A DNA stretch of 13,709 nt from Ferrovibrio sp046294345 (GCA_046294345.1 JBKBJT010000066.1:1-13709); one strand, 5' to 3'. Counted from the stretch's first letter, positions 6,596-13,662 are shown. Numbers and translations: made by a program. Notes: generated by a model from the letters alone, not told the origin.

Positions 6596-6921
6596 AAACA
6601 GCCCTTCCGGTGGTTAAAACAGGCCAGAAATAACGGAACTCGACATAAAACCGCGTAAAGTGGCCTGAAAAACGCTGTTCCGGGGCCGAAATGGCATCGG
6701 AAATGCGGTTTTGGTCGCCTGAATGTCCGTTTCCGCCGTTCCAGAGCCCGGAAATGGCCCGATACGCCGCGATAGAGCCCGATAAGCGGCGATAGGCAAA
6801 ACGAACCTGAATGAACCGGAATGGGCCCAGATGGTCGAAAACGAACTCCAACGAACCCAAACGGACCCGGAACCAGCTCAAACGAACCGAAATGGGCTGA
6901 AACGAACCCGGATGAGCCGGT
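6596..6921. repeat. About 300 bases of 10-11 base periodic sequence with phased A-runs
   Basis: Read in steps of ten, 6761, 6771, 6781 and 6791 all begin GATA. Then 6801 acgaac, 6811 atgaac, 6821 atgggc, 6831 atggtc, 6841 acgaac, 6851 acgaac, 6861 acggac, and after a one-base slip 6882 acgaac, 6892 atgggc, 6902 acgaac, 6912 atgagc. To the left (6596-6760), runs of 3-5 A recur at spacings close to 10, 20 or 30 bases. The step is not a multiple of three, so this is not a coding repeat. The rest of the gene-free stretch 6379-6958 holds the promoter at 6500-6528 and nothing else I can name. Protein-coding frames here look like chance. Confidence 0.6.
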
Positions 6922-6958
6922 GCGGATGATCCACTTCCCCCGGTTTCACTCCCCGCCC

Positions 6959-7579
6959 TTATTCCATGGGTACCATCACATGCCGGGCATAACCCGGGCG
7001 GGCGCTCAGCCGGGCGTGCCAGGCGGCCAGGTGCGGCAGGTCCGGCCGGGTAATCGGGAAACCCAGCCAGCGCTGCAGATGGCAGCCCAGCGGGATGTCG
7101 CCCATGGTCAGCCGGTCGCCGCCGACAAAGGGCCGCGCCGCCAGATGGGCATCGACCCGGCCCCAGAGCTCGGCCAGGCGGGTTTCGGCCGCGGTCATGG
7201 CATTCAGGTCGGCATGCACGGGATCGCGCACGAAGCCCCAGAACAGCACCCGCATGGGTTCGCCCAGCGTGGTCGGCACCCAGTCCATCCAGCGGTCGGC
7301 TTCCGAGCGCGCCACCGGATCCTCGGGCCAGAGCGTGCCGGCGCCGTAACGGGCGGCCAGGTAGCGCACGATGGTGTTGCTTTCCCAGTGCAGGCTGCCG
7401 TCACGGTCCTGGATCGTCGGCACCAGGCCGTTGGGGTTCATGGCGCGGTATTCGTCCGAATCGAGGCCGCCGAATGGCCCGCCGGCGGGGATATGCTCAT
7501 AGGCCAGCCTCAACTCCTCGGCCGCCCACAGCACTTTCTGCACGTTCACCGAGCTGCCGCGACCCCAGATTTTCAGCAT
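6959..7579 (-). CDS. Glutathione S-transferase family protein
   Basis: The protein has 206 residues. The N-terminal thioredoxin fold (1-80) starts MLKIWGRGSSVNVQKVLWA, where S9 or S10 is the likely glutathione-activating residue. NGLVPTIQD (50-58) holds the cis-Pro P54, and HWESNTIVRYLA (64-75) gives the SNT contact to the glutathione gamma-glutamyl group. The helical C-terminal domain ends PHLAAWHARLSARPGYARHVMVP. It is cytoplasmic. The start at 7579 matches the family's N-terminus; an earlier in-frame start would only add residues unlike a GST. AAGGGG lies about 10 bases upstream. It is divergent from fzlA, itself a GST-fold protein, across 73 bases. The substrate is unknown. The gene ends where the periodic stretch begins. 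Confidence 0.93.
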   Translation of the reverse strand: MLKIWGRGSSVNVQKVLWAAEELRLAYEHIPAGGPFGGLDSDEYRAMNPNGLVPTIQDRDGSLHWESNTIVRYLAARYGAGTLWPEDPVARSEADRWMDWVPTTLGEPMRVLFWGFVRDPVHADLNAMTAAETRLAELWGRVDAHLAARPFVGGDRLTMGDIPLGCHLQRWLGFPITRPDLPHLAAWHARLSARPGYARHVMVPME

Positions 7580-7652
7580 GCCCTTGGCACCCCTTGCATT
7601 TTTCCGAGCTGAATCTTTTTCGACACCCTGAATACGACTAAACTCCGCATCC

Positions 7653-8321
7653 ATGCGCAAGCTGTACCATCTGTGGCTGTCGCCCCAGTCCCGCAAAGTC
7701 CGCGTCCTGCTGCGCGAGAAGGGGCTCGAATTCGACCTCCAGGTCGAAAAGGTGTGGGAGCGCCGGCCGGAATTTCTCGCCATGGACCCCACCGGCGAGG
7801 GCCCCGTGCTGGTCGAGCATGACGGCCGCGTGCTGGCCGAGAGCCAGGCGATCTGCGAATACCTCGACGAGGTTTATCCCAACAAGATGCTGATCGGCTT
7901 CGATCCGCCCGGCCGGGCCGAGACGCGCCGGCTGGTCTCGTGGTGGGATCACAAATTTGGCCGCGAGGTCTCCGAACCGCTGGTGTTCGAGAAGGTTATG
8001 AAGCGCTTCCTCGGCATGGGCCATCCCGAATCCGCGGTGATCCGCATCGCCCATGCCAATTTGAAGATTCATCTGGATTACATCGGCTGGCTCACCGAGC
8101 GGCGCAACTGGCTGGCCGGCGAGGATTTCAGCCTGGCCGACATCGCGGCGGCCGCACACTTAAGTTGCGTCGATTATCTGGGCGACATTCCCTGGGAGGA
8201 TTATCCCGGCGCCAAGGACTGGTATGCCCGCGTGAAATCGCGGCCCAGCTTCCGCCCGCTGCTGGCCGATCATATCCCCGGCCTGCCGCCGCCAAAGCAT
8301 TACGCCGATCTGGATTTCTGA
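7653..8321 (+). CDS. fzlA: FzlA-type GST-fold cell-division protein
   Basis: The protein has 222 residues with a GST fold: thioredoxin domain 1-78 (P51 is the cis-Pro in GEGPVLV; ESQAICEYLDE 63-73), then a helical domain. The family-typical blocks of FzlA are present: VEKVWERRPEFLAM (31-44), WWDHKFGREV, LDYIGWLTERRNWLAGEDFSL and the C-terminus SRPSFRPLLADHIPG...HYADLDF. In Caulobacter, FzlA binds FtsZ and signals to the FtsWI septal synthases; it does not act as a transferase. It appears to be the first gene of fzlA-ridA-queG, with ridA 23 bases on. No strong Shine-Dalgarno is visible. A GANTC site lies 38 bases upstream. A generic GST remains possible, but the C-terminal tail argues for FzlA. 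Confidence 0.85.
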   Translation: MRKLYHLWLSPQSRKVRVLLREKGLEFDLQVEKVWERRPEFLAMDPTGEGPVLVEHDGRVLAESQAICEYLDEVYPNKMLIGFDPPGRAETRRLVSWWDHKFGREVSEPLVFEKVMKRFLGMGHPESAVIRIAHANLKIHLDYIGWLTERRNWLAGEDFSLADIAAAAHLSCVDYLGDIPWEDYPGAKDWYARVKSRPSFRPLLADHIPGLPPPKHYADLDF

Positions 8322-8344
8322 AAACCAAACAAGGAGCATTCCCC

Positions 8345-8698
8345 ATGTCCATCCGCCGCATCGATGTCGGCCCCCGCATGAGCCAGGCCGTCGTGCATGG
8401 CAAGACGGTCTATCTGGCCGGCCAGGTCGCCGCCGATCCGAAGGCCGATGTCACCGGCCAGACCGAGCAGATCCTTGCTCAGATCGACAAGCTGCTGGCC
8501 CAGGCCGGCACCGACAAGACGCGCATCCTCTCGGCCAATGTCTGGGTGGCGGATATCAAGACCTTCGCCGACATGAACAAGGCCTGGGACGCCTGGGTGC
8601 CGAAGGGCAACACGCCGGCCCGCGCCACCACCGAAGCCAAGCTGGCCGCGCCGGAATATCGCGTCGAGATCGCCTGCATCGCTGCCCTGCCGGACTGA
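8345..8698 (+). CDS. RidA family protein (reactive enamine/imine deaminase type)
   Basis: The protein has 117 residues, typical of the trimeric RidA/YjgF/UK114 fold. It carries YLAGQVAADP (23-32), TPARATTEAKLAAPEYRVEIACIA with R106 in the position of the catalytic Arg, and ANVWVADIKTFADMNKAWDAWVP. True RidA hydrolyses 2-aminoacrylate and other reactive enamines made by PLP enzymes. The sequence looks closer to the wider Rid subfamilies than to the archetype, so the substrate is not settled. AAGGAG sits 8 bases before the ATG. It lies between fzlA (23 bases before) and queG (6 bases after), so probably one transcript. Confidence 0.9.
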   Translation: MSIRRIDVGPRMSQAVVHGKTVYLAGQVAADPKADVTGQTEQILAQIDKLLAQAGTDKTRILSANVWVADIKTFADMNKAWDAWVPKGNTPARATTEAKLAAPEYRVEIACIAALPD

Positions 8699-8704
8699 GC
8701 CGCG

Positions 8705-9817
8705 ATGTCGGTGAGGGAGCGCATCCGGGCGCGTGCCCTCGCGGAAGGATTCGATGCGGTCGGTTTCACCAGCACCGACCGCATCGGCCCGGACCTTGCC
8801 GAGAAACTCGATGTCTTCATGGCGCTGAAACGCCATGGCGAGATGGCCTGGCTGGAAGAGAAGGCCGAGCGCCGCCGTCATCCGAACGCGCTGTGGCCAG
8901 AGGCGAAAAGCATCATTGCGCTGGGGCTGAATTACGGGCCTGACGACAATCCCCTCGACGTGCTGGCGCAACGCGACCGCGCCGCCATCTCGGTTTATGC
9001 CCAGGGCCGCGACTATCATCTGGTGGTCAAGAAAAAGCTGAAAAGCCTGGCGGGCTGGATGCATCGCGAATGGGGCGACGAGGTGAAGGTCTTCGTCGAT
9101 ACCGCGCCGCTGATGGAAAAGCCGCTGAGCGCTGCCGCCGGCATCGGTTGGCAGGGCAAGCATACCAACCTGGTTTCGCGCGAGTTCGGCTCCTGGCTGT
9201 TCCTCGGCATCATCCTCACCACGCTGGAAATCGAGCCGGAGCAGGCGGAAACCGATCATTGCGGGTCCTGTTCGAACTGCCTCGATATATGTCCCACCAA
9301 GGCCTTTCCGGCGCCCTACCAGCTCGATGCCCGGCGCTGTATCTCGTACCTCACCATCGAATATGGCGGCATCATCGCGGAAGAATTCCGCAAGCCCATG
9401 GGCAACCGTATCTATGGCTGCGACGATTGTCTGGCCGTCTGTCCCTGGAACAAGTTCGCTTCCACCGCGCGCGAGACCACGCTGCAGGCAAGGCCGGAAC
9501 TGGCCGCGCCATTGCTGCTGGAACTCGCCATGCTGGATGACGAGGCCTTTCGCGAGCGTTTCAGCACCAATCCGGTGAAACGCATCGGTCGCGACCGCTT
9601 CGTGCGCAATGTCTGCATCGCACTGGGCAACAGCAAGGATGCCGCTGCCATTCCGGTTCTGGAGAAACTCAGCACCGATCCGGCCGCACCGGTGCGGGCC
9701 CACGCGGTCTGGGCACTGAAGCAACTGATGCCGGCGGAAGATTTCACGCGCTTCGCGGCTGCGCGGGGCAAGGCCGAATCCGATCCGGCGGTGCGGGCCG
9801 AGTTCAGTCCGGCTTAA
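8705..9817 (+). CDS. queG: Epoxyqueuosine reductase QueG
   Basis: The protein has 370 residues. It catalyses the cobalamin-dependent reduction of epoxyqueuosine to queuosine at tRNA position 34, the last step of Q synthesis. The N-terminal domain binds cobalamin; VFVDTAPLMEK (129-139) carries the proposed catalytic Asp D132. Cysteines for two 4Fe-4S clusters are complete: CGSCSNCLDICP (C186, C189, C192, C196) and C212 plus CDDCLAVCPWNK (C239, C242, C246). The C-terminal part (about 290-355) is HEAT-like (AAIPVLEKLSTDPAAPVRAH) and expected to contact tRNA. It starts 6 bases after ridA, so it is co-transcribed. Its last 14 bases overlap the convergent TPR gene. Confidence 0.97.
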   Translation: MSVRERIRARALAEGFDAVGFTSTDRIGPDLAEKLDVFMALKRHGEMAWLEEKAERRRHPNALWPEAKSIIALGLNYGPDDNPLDVLAQRDRAAISVYAQGRDYHLVVKKKLKSLAGWMHREWGDEVKVFVDTAPLMEKPLSAAAGIGWQGKHTNLVSREFGSWLFLGIILTTLEIEPEQAETDHCGSCSNCLDICPTKAFPAPYQLDARRCISYLTIEYGGIIAEEFRKPMGNRIYGCDDCLAVCPWNKFASTARETTLQARPELAAPLLLELAMLDDEAFRERFSTNPVKRIGRDRFVRNVCIALGNSKDAAAIPVLEKLSTDPAAPVRAHAVWALKQLMPAEDFTRFAAARGKAESDPAVRAEFSPA

Positions 9818-10583
9818 CGTCCATCTTCTCGATATACAGCCCGGCCGAGACGGCGGCAGCGCTGTCGGGTGCGATCAGCCGCACCTGGATCAGGTCGGCC
9901 CGCGCAGCTTTCTTGTCGCCCGCCTCGAAACGCAGGATGCCGCGTTCCAGCAAAGCCTCGGGCAGGCGCGGGTTGAGCGCCAGCGCGGTTTCGGCATCCT
10001 CCAGCGCGCCCTTCGGGTCGCCGGTCTGCCGTCGCGCCGAGGCGCGCAGGGCCAGCGCATCCTCGCGCGTGGGATCGAGGCCCAGCACGCGGTCGAGATC
10101 GGTGCGCGCCGCCTGGTAATCGCCCAGCGCCGCCAGGCTGAGCGCGCGGTCGATCAGCAGGTCGGGCGTATCGGGCACGGCTTTCAGCGCGATATCCAGC
10201 AGCTGTTTGGCCCGCTGCGGCTGTTCGGCCAGCAGCCAGGCATTGGCGGCCTGGTCGAGCAGGGCGACGGTCAGGTGCGGCGCCTGTTTCTCGGCCAGCG
10301 GCAGCAACTGTTCGATACGGTCGGCGGCATCGGCGTAATGCTTCATCTCCACCAGCGCCAGCGCCGCGCAATGGGCCGCCGGCAGGCCGCCGCCGGTGGC
10401 CTGCCAGAGCTGGGCCTGGGCGAAGCCTTCCTCGGGATTCTTGCGCATCAGCGCCAGGCAATCCTCGTAGGCGGCATCCTCCAGCACGCGCGAGGGCTGC
10501 TGTGCCGCAGCAAATCCGGCGCCCAGCATGAAGAGGGCACTGGCGCCCAGGATTGCGGACACTATCTTGGCAGGCATCGTCAT
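9804..10583 (-). CDS. Exported tetratricopeptide-repeat protein
   Basis: The protein has 259 residues. It starts MTMPAKIVSAILGASALFMLGAGFAAA, a Sec signal with likely cleavage after AAA (25-27), so it is periplasmic. A Cys-containing segment (YEDCLALMRKNPEEGFAQAQLW) is followed by several TPR-like helix pairs at about 70-240; the clearest are PDLLIDRALSLAALGDYQAARTD and LPEALLERGILRFEAGDKKAARADL. TPR arrays bind other proteins; the partner is unknown. The frame is open far upstream (to about 11207), but only the start at 10583 gives a signal peptide, so the upstream part is the antisense of the SDR gene. Its 3' end overlaps queG by 14 bases. It is divergent from the SDR gene across 63 bases. 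Confidence 0.9.
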   Translation of the reverse strand: MTMPAKIVSAILGASALFMLGAGFAAAQQPSRVLEDAAYEDCLALMRKNPEEGFAQAQLWQATGGGLPAAHCAALALVEMKHYADAADRIEQLLPLAEKQAPHLTVALLDQAANAWLLAEQPQRAKQLLDIALKAVPDTPDLLIDRALSLAALGDYQAARTDLDRVLGLDPTREDALALRASARRQTGDPKGALEDAETALALNPRLPEALLERGILRFEAGDKKAARADLIQVRLIAPDSAAAVSAGLYIEKMDVKPD

Positions 10584-10646
10584 GGCGCCGGAGAGTGGCC
10601 GGCCGTCATGGCAAAAGCAAGGCATGAGCCTGATCGCGGGGTATGG

Positions 10647-11516
10647 ATGAGCGTGCTGTTTTGTTTCGGGCTGGGGTTCAGCGCCAAGGTGCTGGCGGCA
10701 AGGCTGAAGGCGCAGGGCTGGGGCATTGTCGGCACCAGCCGCAGCCTGGAGAAGGCGGCCTCCCTGGCGGCGCTGGGCTATGACAGCCATGTCTTCGATG
10801 GCACGGCGCCGTTGAGCGATCCCTCCGTGCTGGGACCGGCCACGCATATGCTGGTCTCGGTGCCGGCCGAGGAGCAGGCCGATGCGGTGCTGCGCTGGCA
10901 TGCCGCCGATATCGCGGAGCTGAAAAACCTCAAATGGCTGGGTTATCTCTCCACCACCGGCGTCTATGGCGATCGCGGCGGCGACTGGGTGGATGAACAA
11001 AGCGACCTGCGCCCGACGCAGGCGCGCAGCCGGCGCCGCGCCGAAGCCGAGGCCGGCTGGCTGAAGCTGCATGCCGAGCATGATGTGCCGGTGCATGTGT
11101 TCCGGCTGGCCGGCATCTACGGGCCGGGCCGCAACCAGCTCGAAGGCGTGAAACGCGGCACGGCGCACCGCATCGTCAAGCCGGGGCAGGTCTTCTGCCG
11201 CATCCATGTCGAGGATATCGCGCAGGTGCTGGAAGCCTCGATGGCGAAGCCCAATCCCGGCGCGGTGTATAACCTGGCCGATGACGAACCGGCGCCGCCG
11301 CAGGATGTGGTGCAGTATGCCGCCAAGTTGCTGGGCCTGCCGGTGCCGCCGGATATTCCCTTCGATGCGGCGCAGCTCTCGCCCATGCAGGCGAGCTTCT
11401 ATGCCGACAGCCGCCGCGTGCGCAACGACCGGATCAAAACAGAACTGGGCGTGACGCTGAAATATCCGACCTATCGCGAGGGGCTGAAGGCGCTTCTGCC
11501 GACCGTCAGGGCATAA
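10647..11516 (+). CDS. Extended SDR / NAD(P)-dependent epimerase-dehydratase family, YeeZ-like
   Basis: The protein has 289 residues. A Rossmann nucleotide-binding turn starts at once (VLFCFGLGFSAKVLA, 3-17; GLGFSA replaces the usual GxxGxxG). The active-site strand reads YLSTTGVYGDRGGDWVDE (100-117). Y107 is present, but the usual YxxxK Lys is not obvious (Arg-rich SRRRAEAE follows), as I recall for YeeZ-like members. FRLAGIYGPGRNQL (152-165) and IHVEDIAQVL are typical of the extended group. ATG 10647 is preferred to the ATG at 10608 because the Rossmann strand begins there; the longer form would add 13 residues. The substrate is unknown, perhaps a sugar nucleotide. Its stop overlaps the convergent hydrolase by 11 bases. 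Confidence 0.85.
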   Translation: MSVLFCFGLGFSAKVLAARLKAQGWGIVGTSRSLEKAASLAALGYDSHVFDGTAPLSDPSVLGPATHMLVSVPAEEQADAVLRWHAADIAELKNLKWLGYLSTTGVYGDRGGDWVDEQSDLRPTQARSRRRAEAEAGWLKLHAEHDVPVHVFRLAGIYGPGRNQLEGVKRGTAHRIVKPGQVFCRIHVEDIAQVLEASMAKPNPGAVYNLADDEPAPPQDVVQYAAKLLGLPVPPDIPFDAAQLSPMQASFYADSRRVRNDRIKTELGVTLKYPTYREGLKALLPTVRA

Positions 11517-12267
11517 GGCTCCACACCGTCTCGATCAACAGGTCCAGATCCTGCGGCCGCGACAGGCGATGGTCGCCATCCTTCAGCAGGATCAGGCGGG
11601 TGTCGCCGCCACGGAAGGCCTCGATGGTCTTCACCGCATGCCGGTAGGGCACGTCGGGATCCTGCATGCCCTGCAGGATGCGCACCGGCCTGTCGAAGGC
11701 GATGCCGGCCTTCAGGATGCAGTGGTCGCGGCCCTCGGTGATGAGCTTCAGCGTGTATTCATAGGGCTGGTCTGAATACTGCGAGGGTTCACGCAGGATG
11801 CCGTCGCGCAGCAGGATGCCGCGCTGCGCCTCATCCATCTGCGCCCACATCAGGTCCTCGGTGAAATCCAGCGCCGGCGCGATCAGCACCAGGCCGGCGA
11901 CTTTCTCCGGCATCGCCAGCGCCGCCAGCGTCGCGAGCCAGCCGCCCATGCTGGAGCCGATCACGATCTGCGGGCCATCGCCGCAGACCTCGCGCAGCAC
12001 GGCCAGCGTGTCGTCCTTCCAGCGCCCGATGCTGCCGTCGAGGAAATTGCCGTCCGACTGGCCATGGCCGAAATAGTCGAAGCGCACGAAGCCTGTGCCG
12101 CGCTGCCGGGCCGCGGCCTCCAGCGCCAGCGCCTTGCTGCCGGTCATGTCGGATTTGAAGCCGCCGCAGAACAGCAGGCCGGGCTGGCGGCCGGCGGTCC
12201 GGGCCGGCGTGGCGCAATAGGCGATGCGGCTGCCGTCGGGGCGGGTGAGAAACTGGACTTCGGTCAC
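11506..12267 (-). CDS. Alpha/beta hydrolase, ABHD10-like
   Basis: The protein has 253 residues. Nucleophile elbow GSSMGG (104-109, Ser106); acid candidate D203 or D205 in MQDPDVPYRHA; His233 in DGDHRLS. The oxyanion strand is LLFCGGFKSDMTGSKA (31-46), followed by FVRFDYFGHGQSDG. These blocks, with APALDFTEDLMW, match my memory of the ABHD10 type (acyl-protein or acyl-glucuronide thioesterase/esterase), so an esterase or depalmitoylase-like activity is possible. GTG 12267 is chosen because AGGAG lies 7 bases upstream; no ATG fits. It is cytoplasmic, with no signal peptide. It is divergent from the GT4 gene and convergent with the SDR gene (11-base overlap). Confidence 0.88.
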   Translation of the reverse strand: MTEVQFLTRPDGSRIAYCATPARTAGRQPGLLFCGGFKSDMTGSKALALEAAARQRGTGFVRFDYFGHGQSDGNFLDGSIGRWKDDTLAVLREVCGDGPQIVIGSSMGGWLATLAALAMPEKVAGLVLIAPALDFTEDLMWAQMDEAQRGILLRDGILREPSQYSDQPYEYTLKLITEGRDHCILKAGIAFDRPVRILQGMQDPDVPYRHAVKTIEAFRGGDTRLILLKDGDHRLSRPQDLDLLIETVWSLMP

Positions 12268-12397
12268 GAATGCACTCCTGGACGCTTTGCCGCCCGACAC
12301 TGGCGGCCTGATGCTTGACGGATGCCGATCATGGGTCCATTTCCCGGGACCCGCCCGCCGTCTATACTGCCGGCTGCTGTTTCCCGCCTGAGTCCTG
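12268..12397. promoter_or_regulatory. Divergent promoter region between hydrolase and glycosyltransferase genes
   Basis: Its 130 bases must hold both promoters. On plus, TATACT (12363-12368) is a good -10 box, about 30 bases before the GT4 start, but no good -35 box lies 17 bases further up. TTGACG at 12315-12320 is too far away to pair with it. On minus, AGGAG (about 12275-12279) serves the hydrolase GTG start. Confidence 0.35.
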
Positions 12398-13603
12398 ATG
12401 TCCCAGACGCCTGCCGATACTATGACCGCCGCGCCGGATCGTCCAACCGGCCGCCCGCCCGCCATCCTGCAGGTTCTGCCGGCCTTGGTGACCGGTGGAG
12501 TCGAGCGGGGCACGGTGGATACCGCCAAGGCGCTGGCCCAGGCCGGCTGGGTTTCCTACGTGGCCTCGGCCGGCGGGCCGATGGTGCGCGAGCTGGAGCG
12601 GGCCGGGGCGAAGCATTTCACCCTGCCGCTGGCCAGCAAGAATCCCTTCGTCATGCGACGCAATGCCGACCGGCTGGAAGAGCTGATCCGGACCCTGCCG
12701 GTGGATCTGGTGCATGTGCGCTCGCGCGCGCCGGCCTGGTCGGCCCGGGCGGCGGCGCAGCGCTGCGGCGTGCCCTTCGTCACCACCTTCCACAACGCCT
12801 ACAAGTCGCATAACTGGTTCCGCAAGCTGTGGGCCGGGCCGATGTCGAAGGGCGACATGGTGGTGGCGATTTCCGATTTCGTCGCCGAATACGCCAACAA
12901 GGCCTTCGGCGTGCCGCGCAACCGCCTGACCGTGATTCCACGCGGCACCGACCTGAGCAAATTCGATCCCGGCCGCATCTATCCCGACCGCATGGCCAGC
13001 CTGGCGCAGCAATGGCGGCTGGTGGATGGCCTGCCGGTGATCCTGCTGCCCGGCCGGCTGACGCGCTGGAAGGGCCATACCGTGCTGCTGCGCGCGCTCA
13101 GCCTGCTGGCGAAGCAGCGCGGCAAACAGGATTTCATCGCCGTGCTGTCGGGCGACCCCCAGGGCCGCGAAGGCTATCGCGCCGAACTGGAAGGCCTGAT
13201 CGTGCAGCTCGGGCTGGATCGCAGCGTTCGCCTGCCGGGCGACTGCAAGGACATGCCGGCGGCCTACATGCTGGCCGATGTGGTGGTCTCGGCCTCGACA
13301 TTCCCCGAAGGTTTCGGTCGCGTCGCCGTCGAGGCCCAGGCGATGGGCAAGCCGGTGATCGCCACCGACCATGGCGGCGCGCGCGAAACCGTCTTGCCTG
13401 GCGAAACCGGCTGGCTGGTGCCGCCGAACGATCCCAAGGCGCTGGCCGAGGCGCTGAACACAGCCCTGATGCTGTCGCCCGAGCGTCGCATGGCGATTGC
13501 CGAGCGGGCACGCCGCCACGTGATGGAGCATTTCACCGTGGATGCCATGTGCGCGGCCTATATCCGGGTTTACACGAAACTGCTGTTCCCCGGGCAGGGC
13601 TGA
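12398..13603 (+). CDS. Glycosyltransferase family 4 (GT-B fold)
   Basis: The protein has 401 residues and two Rossmann-like domains. The N-terminal acceptor domain starts ILQVLPALVTGGVERGTV (23-40), with the glycine-rich GGVERG turn. The C-terminal donor domain has LPGRLTRWKGH (217-227; R220 and K225 contact the nucleotide diphosphate) and the EX7E motif of retaining GT-B enzymes in PEGFGRVAVE (E304 and E312), then GGARETVLPGETGWLVPPND. It transfers a sugar from a nucleotide donor, probably in the cytoplasm, to a lipid or polysaccharide acceptor such as LPS core or capsule. No other polysaccharide gene is visible, so the product is open. ATG 12398 has a weak ribosome binding site; ATG 12422 is possible. 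Confidence 0.92.
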   Translation: MSQTPADTMTAAPDRPTGRPPAILQVLPALVTGGVERGTVDTAKALAQAGWVSYVASAGGPMVRELERAGAKHFTLPLASKNPFVMRRNADRLEELIRTLPVDLVHVRSRAPAWSARAAAQRCGVPFVTTFHNAYKSHNWFRKLWAGPMSKGDMVVAISDFVAEYANKAFGVPRNRLTVIPRGTDLSKFDPGRIYPDRMASLAQQWRLVDGLPVILLPGRLTRWKGHTVLLRALSLLAKQRGKQDFIAVLSGDPQGREGYRAELEGLIVQLGLDRSVRLPGDCKDMPAAYMLADVVVSASTFPEGFGRVAVEAQAMGKPVIATDHGGARETVLPGETGWLVPPNDPKALAEALNTALMLSPERRMAIAERARRHVMEHFTVDAMCAAYIRVYTKLLFPGQG

Positions 13604-13634
13604 AATCCCGCCTTTCTGCGCGGCCGGGGCCGGC

Positions 13635-13662
13635 TTGACAGGGGGGCCGGGGCGGCTAGGCT
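13635..13662 (+). promoter_or_regulatory. Sigma-70-type promoter for the gene at the right edge
   Basis: TTGACA (13635-13640, perfect -35), a 16-base spacer and TAGGCT (13657-13662). It lies 26 bases before the ATG at 13689, so the leader is short. A GC palindrome (GCCGG at 13623-13627, CCGGC at 13630-13634) touches the -35 box and may be the end of the glycosyltransferase transcript or an operator. Confidence 0.65.

Noticed and set aside
6582..6881. 99-residue minus-strand frame and the plus-strand frame from 6821 in the periodic stretch
   Set aside because: Both need a weak start or run into a real gene on the other strand, and their residue patterns only mirror the 10-base DNA period, which drifts through all three codon positions.
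6751..6921. CRISPR array
   Set aside because: Units are about 10 bases, degenerate and without spacers; no cas gene is present.
8699..8704. Possible regulatory element (such as a preQ1 riboswitch) before queG
   Set aside because: Only 6 bases separate ridA and queG, so there is no room for one.
8300..9724. Long open frame on the minus strand opposite queG
   Set aside because: It is the antisense of queG, which has all its iron-sulfur cysteines. The predicted protein resembles no family and is Gly/Arg/His-rich, as GC-rich antisense frames usually are.
10584..11207. 5' extension of the TPR gene into the SDR gene on the opposite strand
   Set aside because: The signal peptide at 10583 marks the real start; the extension is the antisense of the SDR gene.
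12362..13531. Long open frame on the minus strand opposite the glycosyltransferase
   Set aside because: Antisense artefact of GC-rich coding DNA; the plus strand has complete GT4 motifs.
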